Assembly: GCA_022565355.1 (NCBI GenBank)
Contig: JAIUMU010000005.1
Span: 62,001 to 126,000 of the forward strand
Direction of reading: 5' to 3'
Length of the DNA: 64,000 nt
DNA from: Idiomarina sp.
GTDB taxonomy: Bacteria; Pseudomonadota; Gammaproteobacteria; Enterobacterales; Alteromonadaceae
Made by a program: the position numbers and the translations under genes. The notes beneath the pieces were generated by a model. That model saw only the letters and a program-made list of their open reading frames with translations. It was not told where the DNA came from and did not search any database. Positions within the stretch are counted from its first letter, which is position 1, and every line of letters begins with the position of its first letter. Positions 37,335 through 45,821 of the stretch are shown here, one piece after another.

Positions 37335-38692
37335 AATGCCTCTGCCACCTGAGTGTGAAGTTTGCGGGTTTGCCAGAATTGCCGCAGCGCTCGGCCACTA
37401 TCTTTTAGAATGCGTTGCTGGCTATCGAAATCTACGTGCACAATACCGAAGCGTTGCGTGTACCCTTCTGCCCACTCAAAATTATCTAATAAGCTCCAGG
37501 CGAAATAGCCACGAACCTCTACACCTTTTTCGATACAACGATGAACTGCCAACAAGTGACCATTATAGTAATCGATTCTGGCCTCATCATGCACTCGATT
37601 ATTCACCACTTCATCCGGAAATGCCGCCCCGTTTTCGGTAATGTAAATTGGTGGCAGCTTACCCAGCGTATGTTGTAAATCCGTAAGCACCTCGGTGAGC
37701 CCTTCTGGATATATTTCCCAACCCATTGTGGTGAGTGGCGGTTCGGTAGGCGGTACATCTGAAAACCAATCGTTCTTATCACGGAACACCGTGCGGGTGT
37801 AGTAATTTACCCCCAGAAAATCGATTGGCTGGGAAATGATTTGCATGTCCCCCGGGGCAACTTCTGGGCGCTCATGTGCAGCTAAACGCTCCAGTAAATC
37901 AGGGTAATTTCCCGTGAGTATAGGCTGTAAGTACCACAAATTGTGATAAGCATGAGCCATGGCAGCAGCATTACGATCTGCGGCACTATCACTTGCCGGA
38001 TGGCAAGGGCTGAAATTGAGTACGATGCCGTGTTCAGCGTTCGGCGCGTGTTTACGCAGCTTTGGCATCGCCAAGCCATGGGCTAATAGTAAGTTATGCG
38101 CTGCCTGCCGGCCTTTCTTGCGATCTTTAACGCCCGGCGCATGAATGCCGGCTTCATAACTTAAATACGCGCTACAGAACGGTTCATTTAGTGTGGCGTA
38201 ACTGGCTACTTTATCACCCAGCGCTTGCGCCACCACTTCGGCATATTCAGCAAACTTATGTGCTGTTTCGCGATTCAGCCAACCACCCTTATCTTCTAAA
38301 TACTGCGGGAGATCCCAATGGTACAAGGTAACGTGCGCGCTAATTCCAAGCGCGGCTAACGCATCTACCAAGTTTACATAAAAGGCCAACCCTTCTTCGT
38401 TAATACTGCCGTTAGCACGAATTACTCGGCCCCACGCTATCGAAAAACGATAGGCATCAACACCAAGGCTGGCAATTAAATCTACATCATCGCGCCAGCG
38501 CAGCACATGCTCACAGGCAACAAGGCCATCGCTGCCATCTTTAATACGGCCCTGCTGTTGGCAAAAAGTATCCCAAATGCTGGGCTCGCGTTGATCAGCT
38601 GCCCCTTCAATTTGAAAAGACGAGGTAGCAACACCGAATATGAATTCGCTGCTGAGTAATTCTGAATGTTCTGGAAGGCTTATTTTTTTCAT
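37331..38692 (-). CDS. GH1 beta-glucosidase
   Basis: A 453-aa family 1 glycosidase starting at the ATG at 38692 (the ORF track's TTG adds seven codons). It has no signal peptide, so it acts in the cytoplasm. Acid/base Glu170 (TLNEPF) and nucleophile Glu353 (YITENGA) are present, as are YRFSIAWGRV and the subsite residues SLLDNFEWAEGY, typical of retaining beta-glucosidases. First gene of the GH1-symporter-LacI operon; its promoter region holds the palindromic operator. There is no evident Shine-Dalgarno at the start. Confidence 0.92.
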   Translation of the reverse strand: MKKISLPEHSELLSSEFIFGVATSSFQIEGAADQREPSIWDTFCQQQGRIKDGSDGLVACEHVLRWRDDVDLIASLGVDAYRFSIAWGRVIRANGSINEEGLAFYVNLVDALAALGISAHVTLYHWDLPQYLEDKGGWLNRETAHKFAEYAEVVAQALGDKVASYATLNEPFCSAYLSYEAGIHAPGVKDRKKGRQAAHNLLLAHGLAMPKLRKHAPNAEHGIVLNFSPCHPASDSAADRNAAAMAHAYHNLWYLQPILTGNYPDLLERLAAHERPEVAPGDMQIISQPIDFLGVNYYTRTVFRDKNDWFSDVPPTEPPLTTMGWEIYPEGLTEVLTDLQHTLGKLPPIYITENGAAFPDEVVNNRVHDEARIDYYNGHLLAVHRCIEKGVEVRGYFAWSLLDNFEWAEGYTQRFGIVHVDFDSQQRILKDSGRALRQFWQTRKLHTQVAEAL

Positions 38693-38724
38693 AAGGATTG
38701 CGAAACCGTTCAATTATGCTATAA

Positions 38725-38740
38725 ATGAAAGCGCTTTCAT
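38725..38740. promoter_or_regulatory. Palindromic LacI-type operator (site 1)
   Basis: ATGAAAGCGCTTTCAT, a perfect 16-bp palindrome, between the divergent GH1 and FucP-type genes. A TATAAT (38748-38753) on the plus strand puts the palindrome over the -35/spacer of the FucP-GH3 promoter. The same sequence recurs before GH16. It can repress both directions. Confidence 0.82.
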
Positions 38741-38747
38741 CATAGGC

Positions 38748-38753
38748 TATAAT
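38748..38753 (+). promoter_or_regulatory. Probable -10 box of the FucP-GH3 operon
   Basis: A consensus TATAAT 38 nt before the FucP-type ATG. The -35 position falls inside the operator (38725-38730, ATGAAA), a weak match. That arrangement fits repression by steric block. Confidence 0.55.
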
Positions 38754-38791
38754 CAAGCCAAAGGTCAAAAAATAATTATATCGAGGCAGCT

Positions 38792-40024
38792 ATGACCCAT
38801 AACAACAACCAATATCGGTTCGCGCTCACCGCGCTTACCTCGCTCTTCTTCATGTGGGGCTTTATCACATGTTTAAACGACATTCTCATTCCCTATTTGC
38901 GCTTACTGTTTGATTTAACTTACGCGCAATCAATGCTGATTCAATTTTGCTTCTTCGGTGCATACTTTATTGTTTCTATTCCTGCAGGATTATTAATCGG
39001 CAAAATAGGCTATAAATCGGGCATTGTTACGGGCTTAATGATCGCTGGCGCGGGCTGTATCTTGTTCTATCCAGCCGCCATGTTGGAAGTGTATGGATTA
39101 TTCTTGTTCGCACTGTTTGTACTCGCATCTGGCATTACCATTTTGCAAGTAGCCGCCAACCCTTACGTAACTGTATTGGGTGAGCCAAGCACCGCATCAA
39201 GCCGCCTCACCATGACCCAAGCGTTCAATTCACTCGGTACTACAGTGGCACCATTCTTTGGCGCTTGGCTAATATTTGGTGGCATGGCAGACCCAGAAGT
39301 AAGTGGCGTAACCAATGAAACGGTTGCTCTACCATACTTCATTCTTGCCGCTACGCTGATTCTCATGGCAATCATCTTTATTTATCTGAAGCTGCCCGAT
39401 ATGGGCCGAGCAGACCCAGCCGTAGCCTTACCAAGCGAAGGTTCTGCGTGGCGCCAACGCCACCTCGTGTTAGGTGCTATCGGTATCTTTATGTATGTAG
39501 GTGCAGAGGTAAGCATCGGCAGTTTCTTAGCGATGTACTTAGCCTTGCCAGAAATTGGTGACATGAGCATGTCGCGGGCTTCCCACTATATTTCCTGGTA
39601 CTTCGGTGGCGCCATGGTAGGCCGCTTCTTAGGTGCAGCGGTTATGCAAAAAATCTCCGGTAATCGGGTGTTGGCCTTTAATGCCATTGCCGCGGTGTTA
39701 TTACTCGCCACCACCATGACCTCGTCTGGTACTCTAGCCATGTGGTCATTGCTCTTTGTGGGCTTGTGTAACTCAATTATGTTCCCAACTATTTTCAGCC
39801 TAGCACTACAAAACCTTGGTTCAAGCCGAGGCCAAGGCTCTGGTATTCTCTGCTTAGCGATTGTGGGCGGTGCAATTGTTCCGCTTGCACAAGGTTTCTT
39901 GGCCGATCAGGTAGGTATCCAGATGTCCTTCATTCTGCCCGTGCTTTGCTACATCTACATTTTCTATTATGGCGTGCGAGGGTACTTACCTCGTGCAACT
40001 CAAACGGCACAGGGGGTAGCCTAA
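38792..40024 (+). CDS. FucP-family sugar:H+ symporter
   Basis: A 410-aa protein with 12 TM segments. The N-terminal [20 protein letters not shown] and the [12 protein letters not shown] block are signatures of the FucP/GluP family, which import fucose, glucose or galactose. In a beta-glucan locus, glucose is the likely cargo. Its TAA overlaps the GH3 ATG by one base. It follows operator site 1. Confidence 0.9.
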   Translation: MTHNNNQYRFALTALTSLFFMWGFITCLNDILIPYLRLLFDLTYAQSMLIQFCFFGAYFIVSIPAGLLIGKIGYKSGIVTGLMIAGAGCILFYPAAMLEVYGLFLFALFVLASGITILQVAANPYVTVLGEPSTASSRLTMTQAFNSLGTTVAPFFGAWLIFGGMADPEVSGVTNETVALPYFILAATLILMAIIFIYLKLPDMGRADPAVALPSEGSAWRQRHLVLGAIGIFMYVGAEVSIGSFLAMYLALPEIGDMSMSRASHYISWYFGGAMVGRFLGAAVMQKISGNRVLAFNAIAAVLLLATTMTSSGTLAMWSLLFVGLCNSIMFPTIFSLALQNLGSSRGQGSGILCLAIVGGAIVPLAQGFLADQVGIQMSFILPVLCYIYIFYYGVRGYLPRATQTAQGVA

Positions 40025-42552
40025 TGCAATATTCTGTTTTTCGAAAAACATCGCTAGCGGTTGGTATCGCGTTTGCGTGTACATACGCTTTAACCGCATG
40101 TACCGATGCCAGCGATAGCCAATATGCTAGCCAAGAAAGCCAGCGCAGCAATGAAATATGGCCGTATATTGAATCGCCTGTGGGCCTGAATGATGAGCTT
40201 GAGGCGCGCATTACCGAACTCATGGACAGCATGACCCTTGAGCAAAAAATTGCCCAAATGATTCAACCGGAAATCCGTGATATCACGGTTGAGGATATGC
40301 GCAAATATGGCTTTGGGTCGTATTTAAATGGTGGCGGTTCGTTTCCAAATAACGATAAATATGCCACCCCAGAAGATTGGATTGCCTTGGCTGAAGCTAT
40401 GTATGAAGCCTCTATTGATGACAGCCTAGACGGCTCATCTATTCCTACTATGTGGGGAACCGATGCCGTGCATGGCCATAACAATGTAATTGGCGCCACT
40501 ATATTTCCGCATAATATTGGCCTTGGTGCTGCCAACAACCCGGCATTAATTGAGGAAATTGCCGCTGTTACCGCCCGTGAGGTAATGGTAACGGGTATCG
40601 ATTGGGTGTTTGCACCCACCGTTGCTGTAGCTAAAAATCTACGTTGGGGCCGCACCTACGAAAGCTATTCTGAAAACCCAGCGATTGTGCGAGATTATGC
40701 CGCCTCTATTGTTACTGGCCTGCAAGGCGAAGTAGGCAAAGATTTCCTCGATGACCAACGGGTAATTAGCACAGTGAAACACTTTGTAGGTGACGGCGGC
40801 ACTACCGACGGCATCGATCAAGGCGACACTGTGGTTGATGAGCAAGCCTTATTTGATGTGCATGCTCAAGGTTATGTGGGCGGCCTTGGCGCAGGTGCAC
40901 AAACCGTGATGGCCACCTTTAATAGCTGGAATGGTGAAAAAATTCACGGTAGCCATTATCTGCTTACAGAAGTACTGAAAGAAAAAATGGGCTTCGATGG
41001 TTTAGTGGTAGGCGATTGGAATGGCCACGGGCAAATTCCGGGCTGCACTAACGATAACTGCCCGCAAGCTGCGAATGCTGGGTTAGATATCTTCATGGTA
41101 CCTACCGATGCGTGGCAGCCTTTGTATTACAACCTTATCGACCAAGTTCGCGAAGGGATTATTCCGCAAGAACGCGTAGATGATGCCGTACGCAGAATTT
41201 TACGCGTAAAAATGCGTGCAGGCTTATTTGATAAGCCGAGCCCTGCAAATCGTCCATTGGCCGGAAGAACAGAGCTTATTGGTGCTGCCGAGCACCGGGC
41301 CGTAGCACGTGATGCGGTGCGCCAATCGCTGGTACTACTAAAAAATAACGATCAATTACTACCATTAAACCCTCAGCAGCGTATTTTGGTAGCGGGTGAA
41401 GCGGCGGATCATATTGGCCAACAATCCGGCGGCTGGACCATTAGTTGGCAAGGCACTGGTAACAGCAACGAAGATTTCCCTGGGGGTACTTCGATTTACC
41501 AAGGCATCGCTGATCAAGTAGAAGCGGCGGGCGGCAGTATTGAGCTTGCTGCAGATGGCCAGTTTAATGAGCGGCCGGATGTAGCCATTGTTGTGTTTGG
41601 TGAACAACCTTACGCAGAAGGCAACGGCGACATCGCCAATCTTGATTTCCAACGCGGTAACGCCATCGATTTGGCGTTACTACACAGTTTGCGTGAACAA
41701 GGAATTCCGGTAGTAAGCCTGTTTATCAGTGGCCGGCCAATGTGGGTAAACCCAGAGCTCAACGCCTCAGATGCCTTTATGGCGGTATGGTTACCAGGCA
41801 GTGAAGGGCAAGGCGTAGCCGATGTAATTCTGCGTGATGCCGAAGGCAACGTGCAGTTTGATGTTACCGGCCGCTTGCCATTTTCATGGCCTGCCACACC
41901 CAATGCTGAAGAAACCCTTCTGCAATTGGGAATGGGCATGAGCTACGGTGATGCCGATATATTAGATGGCGCACTGCCAGAAGATATGGGCTCAGAACTA
42001 GAAACCGAAGCATTAGTAGTGTTTGAGCGCGCGGTGCAACAACCTTGGTTGTTAGAGCTCAGCAGCGGCGATGCACGCAGTATTGTAGCGAGCTCGGTGC
42101 AAGCTCTTCGCACAATTCGCACGGAAACCTTTGATGATCGGGTGCAAGAAGATGCCCGTAGGGTGTATTTCTCGGGCGAAGAAGAAGCTGGTTTTAGCCT
42201 AGTTACGCCGTTCCCGCGTGATCTGCGCGCGTATGATACCGAGGTAAGCGCACTATCCGTTACCTTGAAAACAGAGCGCACCGTGCCAGATAACGTGCAA
42301 CTTAACTTATACTGCGGTGAAAACTGTAACGTAAGCACAAATATTGCCGCTGAACTGGCAGAATTGCCTGAAAACGAGTGGCAAACACTGAACTTCAGCT
42401 TAAGTTGCTTACAAGAAGCAGGCTTTAACCTAGCGCAAGTTGGCAGTGCCTTTGGCCTGAGCACCGAATCTGCGTGGCAAGTAAGCTTTAACGATATCCG
42501 TTTTGTGCCAGAGGTTGCAGAAGGCGCTGATAACATTTGTATCAGCAACTAG
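40024..42552 (+). CDS. GH3 beta-glucosidase lipoprotein (ExoP-like)
   Basis: The ATG at 40024 starts an 842-aa lipoprotein with lipobox LTAC; the ORF-track start lies inside the permease gene. GH3 N-terminal TIM barrel (about 60-420) with nucleophile Asp331 (VVGDWNGHG) and KHFVGDGG, GH3 C-terminal domain (about 440-645), then an ExoP-like C-terminal beta-sandwich (about 690-835) containing EWQTLNFSLSCLQEAGFNL. It should cut glucose from beta-glucan ends in the periplasm or at the surface, feeding the FucP-type permease. The C-terminal domain resembles the GH16 repeats of the same locus. Confidence 0.9.
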   Translation: MQYSVFRKTSLAVGIAFACTYALTACTDASDSQYASQESQRSNEIWPYIESPVGLNDELEARITELMDSMTLEQKIAQMIQPEIRDITVEDMRKYGFGSYLNGGGSFPNNDKYATPEDWIALAEAMYEASIDDSLDGSSIPTMWGTDAVHGHNNVIGATIFPHNIGLGAANNPALIEEIAAVTAREVMVTGIDWVFAPTVAVAKNLRWGRTYESYSENPAIVRDYAASIVTGLQGEVGKDFLDDQRVISTVKHFVGDGGTTDGIDQGDTVVDEQALFDVHAQGYVGGLGAGAQTVMATFNSWNGEKIHGSHYLLTEVLKEKMGFDGLVVGDWNGHGQIPGCTNDNCPQAANAGLDIFMVPTDAWQPLYYNLIDQVREGIIPQERVDDAVRRILRVKMRAGLFDKPSPANRPLAGRTELIGAAEHRAVARDAVRQSLVLLKNNDQLLPLNPQQRILVAGEAADHIGQQSGGWTISWQGTGNSNEDFPGGTSIYQGIADQVEAAGGSIELAADGQFNERPDVAIVVFGEQPYAEGNGDIANLDFQRGNAIDLALLHSLREQGIPVVSLFISGRPMWVNPELNASDAFMAVWLPGSEGQGVADVILRDAEGNVQFDVTGRLPFSWPATPNAEETLLQLGMGMSYGDADILDGALPEDMGSELETEALVVFERAVQQPWLLELSSGDARSIVASSVQALRTIRTETFDDRVQEDARRVYFSGEEEAGFSLVTPFPRDLRAYDTEVSALSVTLKTERTVPDNVQLNLYCGENCNVSTNIAAELAELPENEWQTLNFSLSCLQEAGFNLAQVGSAFGLSTESAWQVSFNDIRFVPEVAEGADNICISN

Positions 42553-42585
42553 TAACCCACTCACCACGAAACAGCAACTTTACAC

Positions 42586-42618
42586 ATGGCGCACTCCAGC
42601 AATGGGTGCGCCATTTTT
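42586..42618 (+). terminator. Terminator after GH3
   Basis: ATGGCGCAC and GTGCGCCAT form a 9-bp stem with an 11-nt loop followed by TTTTT, 34 nt after the GH3 stop. Confidence 0.85.
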
Positions 42619-42734
42619 ATTACCCTAGCTACCGAAACCTCCAGCACTAACTCCGAGTGTTACCAGCCTGTTTAGAAGCTCCTAATCACACTGTAGGCCT
42701 TGTGCTCGAATAGCTAATGGGTGTGCCTAGTGGG

Positions 42735-42770
42735 CAAAAGAAAACCCCGCACTGGAGCCAGTACGGGGTT
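42735..42770 (-). terminator. Terminator after the TonB receptor gene (minus strand)
   Basis: On the minus strand AACCCCG and CGGGGTT close a long stem with an inner ACTGG/CCAGT pairing, followed by TTCTTTT. It lies about 40 nt after the receptor stop. Confidence 0.8.
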
Positions 42771-42810
42771 CTAAATGGAGCCTTCCTTGGCTGCTCTACA
42801 TGTTCACATA

Positions 42811-45789
42811 TTAGAAGCTATAACGTGCCGCCAATGTGTAGCGTGGGCCATACTGGCGAGCGAATAAGAACTGGTTCTTAAAGCGCCCATAACCTTGCTC
42901 CGTTTCATTCGTTAGGTTAAGCCCCTCGAAGAAAATGGTGAAGTTCTCGGTTACCGCATAGTTCACACTCATATCCCATTGGCCATACGCTTTCGCGTAT
43001 TGTGGTGGCGCATCAGAAGAGCCTTGCGCCTGGCCAACACCAATCAGATAGCTATCACGCCATGCGTAGGTAAGCTTAATAGACCAACCATGCTTCTCAT
43101 AAAACCCTTGCACGTTCGCAGAATCACTAAGGCCTGTTAACGGTGCTTGTTGAGTTAAGCTGTTGTTATCAAACTTCACATCGCCTGTTACTAGCGTGGC
43201 ATTGATGCCAAAACCAAAGCCGGTGTCACCAATTACGTGTTGTAGGGCTAGTTCCACACCCTCAACCGTTTTGCTATCGGTATTGGTAGGTTGCGATATT
43301 TGCCAAACCATTAATGGATCATCTGCATTCGGCTCAATAACACCATTTTCGTTACCAAAACCTAGCGCCAGCATTTCATCAAAAATTGCCGTGCTGGTAG
43401 GCTGTTCGCCACGCGCCTCAAGTGAAGCAACGGCTTCTTGATAACGCGGTCCAGCAGCGATATCACGCAGGTCATCAATAGTGGTTTCAGTAATCGTGCT
43501 TTGAATGAAGTTATCTACTGATTTGCGGAATACACCCACGGCGGCATAACTGCCCGGCGCGTAGTAATATTCTAATGCTAAATCAAGATTGGTAGATTCA
43601 AACGGTAATAGGTTGGTATTTCCTTGCCCACCTGAACGAGCACCCGGGCGCGGGCTACCACTCAACGAACGGCCTCCTGAGAGCGCTCCTAAAGGGGCAC
43701 GAGAAATGGTTTTACCTGCCGAAAATCTACCCACCAGCTGATCGGTAAGATCAATTCTGAAATCAAAGTTAGGTAACAACACATTGTTCGAACCGGTAAG
43801 CGTAAGGAAGCTTACTTCATCTTGTGGCTCATATTGCATAATCCACTCTGAAGCACTTACCCAGTTTACCTGCCGTTCAACGCGCTGCCGCACGCGGCTT
43901 GTTACATCCGTTGTTTCATAGCGTAAACCAACGTTAATGTTCGCTGGCATATCACGGATATAAAACTCCCAATCAGATTGCACAAAAATGGCATCCGTTA
44001 CTTCGTTTACGTAGCTTTCGCTGGTAATCCCGTTAATGTAGGGGTCTGCCAAATAAACGTCATCACCCATCAAATCTCGGGTTAAATACGCCATTTGGCG
44101 CGCAACCGCCTCATCATAATCAAAGGTGTAGTAGTAGTTAGTTAACAAATCACTACCGCCACCGCTAAACTGATCGAGGAAATTACCGGTATCCATACGC
44201 GTAAACATGCTATCTGGGAAAATTTCCGTAAACGATGGATTAAAACCTGGGCCGCCGCGCAAACCACTCCATGCGGTATAACCACCCATGTCTTGGTCGG
44301 TACGCGAAACACCTGCAGTTATCTTCGTAAGCGGTAAATCGAAGGTATTAATATTCCGCCAATCGGTTCTGAACTGATATTGCTGAACCGTAGATTCTGC
44401 GGGCCGATGGAAAAATTGGCTGAAGTTGGAATCGATTTCGCCCGGCCCCAATACATTGGTGCCATTGTTCCAATTAATCAGCATTTGCGGAATATCGCCG
44501 TTACGGTAATCGTACACTTTCGAGCGCAACTGATCTGAGCCCAAAATTACTTGCCCAAAATGGCCGCTGCCCGGATCGGCGCCATCATCGGTTTTGGTGC
44601 TGGAATCGTGCACATCAAACCACAGGCTTAACGAATCATTCACTTCATACTCAAGGTTCAAACCAATAGAGCGCGAGCGCACTTCAGTTGTGCCTTTTTC
44701 AGCAGTAAACGAGCCATCATTACCCGCTATATCGGCAAAAATTGCGGTGCCATCGGCATCTAATTCATACGCATTAATATTGCCGCCAAATTCGTTCCAA
44801 ATACCCCAACCAAATGATTCCGTTCCGGTTAAGCTGCGGCTCGCAGTGTAATCGGTGGTAATCATTAAGCCGTCTACTGGAGCAAATTGCAGGGTTAATT
44901 GGCCATTCGTACGTTGCTGGCTTACATCCGCAAACCCGTAGTTCATATCTTTTGGAAAGAAATGATTCCCTACACGGTTGCCTTCCTCATCAATGGGCCG
45001 CGGATCAATCACACTGCTGGCATCTAAGTTGCCAGGAAGTGGCACATTCGCTTGCCACCCTTGTACATTAGCCTGCTGGGTTTGGAAATCACGGCGATAC
45101 TGAGAAATTGAAAACGCCACACCGAAGCGATCATCCGCAAAACTATCACTATAAATAGCTGATAACTCTGGGGTAACCGTGTCGCCTTTCACTACCGAGG
45201 AATCGTGTACACCTTTCGCCATGAGCACAAGGTTTTGGCCACTACGCTCTAATGGGCGTGTAGTTACGATGTTTACGGTAGCACCTAAACCACCACTTGG
45301 CGTGGCAGCGCGCCCGGTTTTATATACTTCGAGTGCGCTAACCCCTTCAGAAGAGAGGTTCTCTAGGTTGTATGAACGGGTAAAACCAGTACCTGGCATT
45401 TGCCGGCCATTTAACGTAATTAAGTTAAACTCCGGGCCAAAGCCCCGCACGGTAATTTGGCTACCTTCACCATTTACTCGGCTTACCGTTACACCGGTAA
45501 TCCGCTGCAATGATTCCGCTAAGTTGGTATCTGGAAACTTACCCATTTCCTCAGCAGAGATAGCATCAACGATGCCATCACTGTTGCGTTTAAATTGCGT
45601 GGAACGCGCCAAGCTGCCCAAAATACCGCGAACTTGAATAACCTCAATCGCTTCTGCTTGCTCAGTTTGTTCCGTTTGCTCTTCCTGCTCTGTTGTTTCT
45701 TGTGCGTACAGCGGTGACATCAAACCAGCGGTGAGAATTACCGACACTGCAGCTGCTACAGGGCTTTTCATAAACGTTATTTTTTTCAT
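42811..45789 (-). CDS. TonB-dependent receptor of the beta-glucan locus
   Basis: A 992-aa outer-membrane receptor. Signal peptide 1-29 (PLYA), a short Glu/Thr/Gln-rich stretch, TonB-box-like IEVIQVRG (about 48-55), plug domain (about 60-190; LAESLQRITGVTVSR, ITVRGFGPEFNLITLNGRQM) and a large beta-barrel ending in YTLAARYSF. The length and plug resemble the oligosaccharide receptors common in Alteromonadales. Placed 32 nt after GH16 in the same direction, it probably imports the laminari-oligosaccharides released by GH16. M7 is an alternative start. Confidence 0.93.
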   Translation of the reverse strand: MKKITFMKSPVAAAVSVILTAGLMSPLYAQETTEQEEQTEQTEQAEAIEVIQVRGILGSLARSTQFKRNSDGIVDAISAEEMGKFPDTNLAESLQRITGVTVSRVNGEGSQITVRGFGPEFNLITLNGRQMPGTGFTRSYNLENLSSEGVSALEVYKTGRAATPSGGLGATVNIVTTRPLERSGQNLVLMAKGVHDSSVVKGDTVTPELSAIYSDSFADDRFGVAFSISQYRRDFQTQQANVQGWQANVPLPGNLDASSVIDPRPIDEEGNRVGNHFFPKDMNYGFADVSQQRTNGQLTLQFAPVDGLMITTDYTASRSLTGTESFGWGIWNEFGGNINAYELDADGTAIFADIAGNDGSFTAEKGTTEVRSRSIGLNLEYEVNDSLSLWFDVHDSSTKTDDGADPGSGHFGQVILGSDQLRSKVYDYRNGDIPQMLINWNNGTNVLGPGEIDSNFSQFFHRPAESTVQQYQFRTDWRNINTFDLPLTKITAGVSRTDQDMGGYTAWSGLRGGPGFNPSFTEIFPDSMFTRMDTGNFLDQFSGGGSDLLTNYYYTFDYDEAVARQMAYLTRDLMGDDVYLADPYINGITSESYVNEVTDAIFVQSDWEFYIRDMPANINVGLRYETTDVTSRVRQRVERQVNWVSASEWIMQYEPQDEVSFLTLTGSNNVLLPNFDFRIDLTDQLVGRFSAGKTISRAPLGALSGGRSLSGSPRPGARSGGQGNTNLLPFESTNLDLALEYYYAPGSYAAVGVFRKSVDNFIQSTITETTIDDLRDIAAGPRYQEAVASLEARGEQPTSTAIFDEMLALGFGNENGVIEPNADDPLMVWQISQPTNTDSKTVEGVELALQHVIGDTGFGFGINATLVTGDVKFDNNSLTQQAPLTGLSDSANVQGFYEKHGWSIKLTYAWRDSYLIGVGQAQGSSDAPPQYAKAYGQWDMSVNYAVTENFTIFFEGLNLTNETEQGYGRFKNQFLFARQYGPRYTLAARYSF

Positions 45790-45821
45790 GATTCTTTTAT
45801 CCGTTTTGTGCGCTGTACGCG

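Noticed and set aside
41943-42548. 201-aa minus ORF within GH3
   Set aside because: Shadow with Ser/Arg-rich low-complexity composition; the GH3 frame is real.
45179-45637. 152-aa forward ORF within the TonB receptor
   Set aside because: Antisense shadow of the plug domain.
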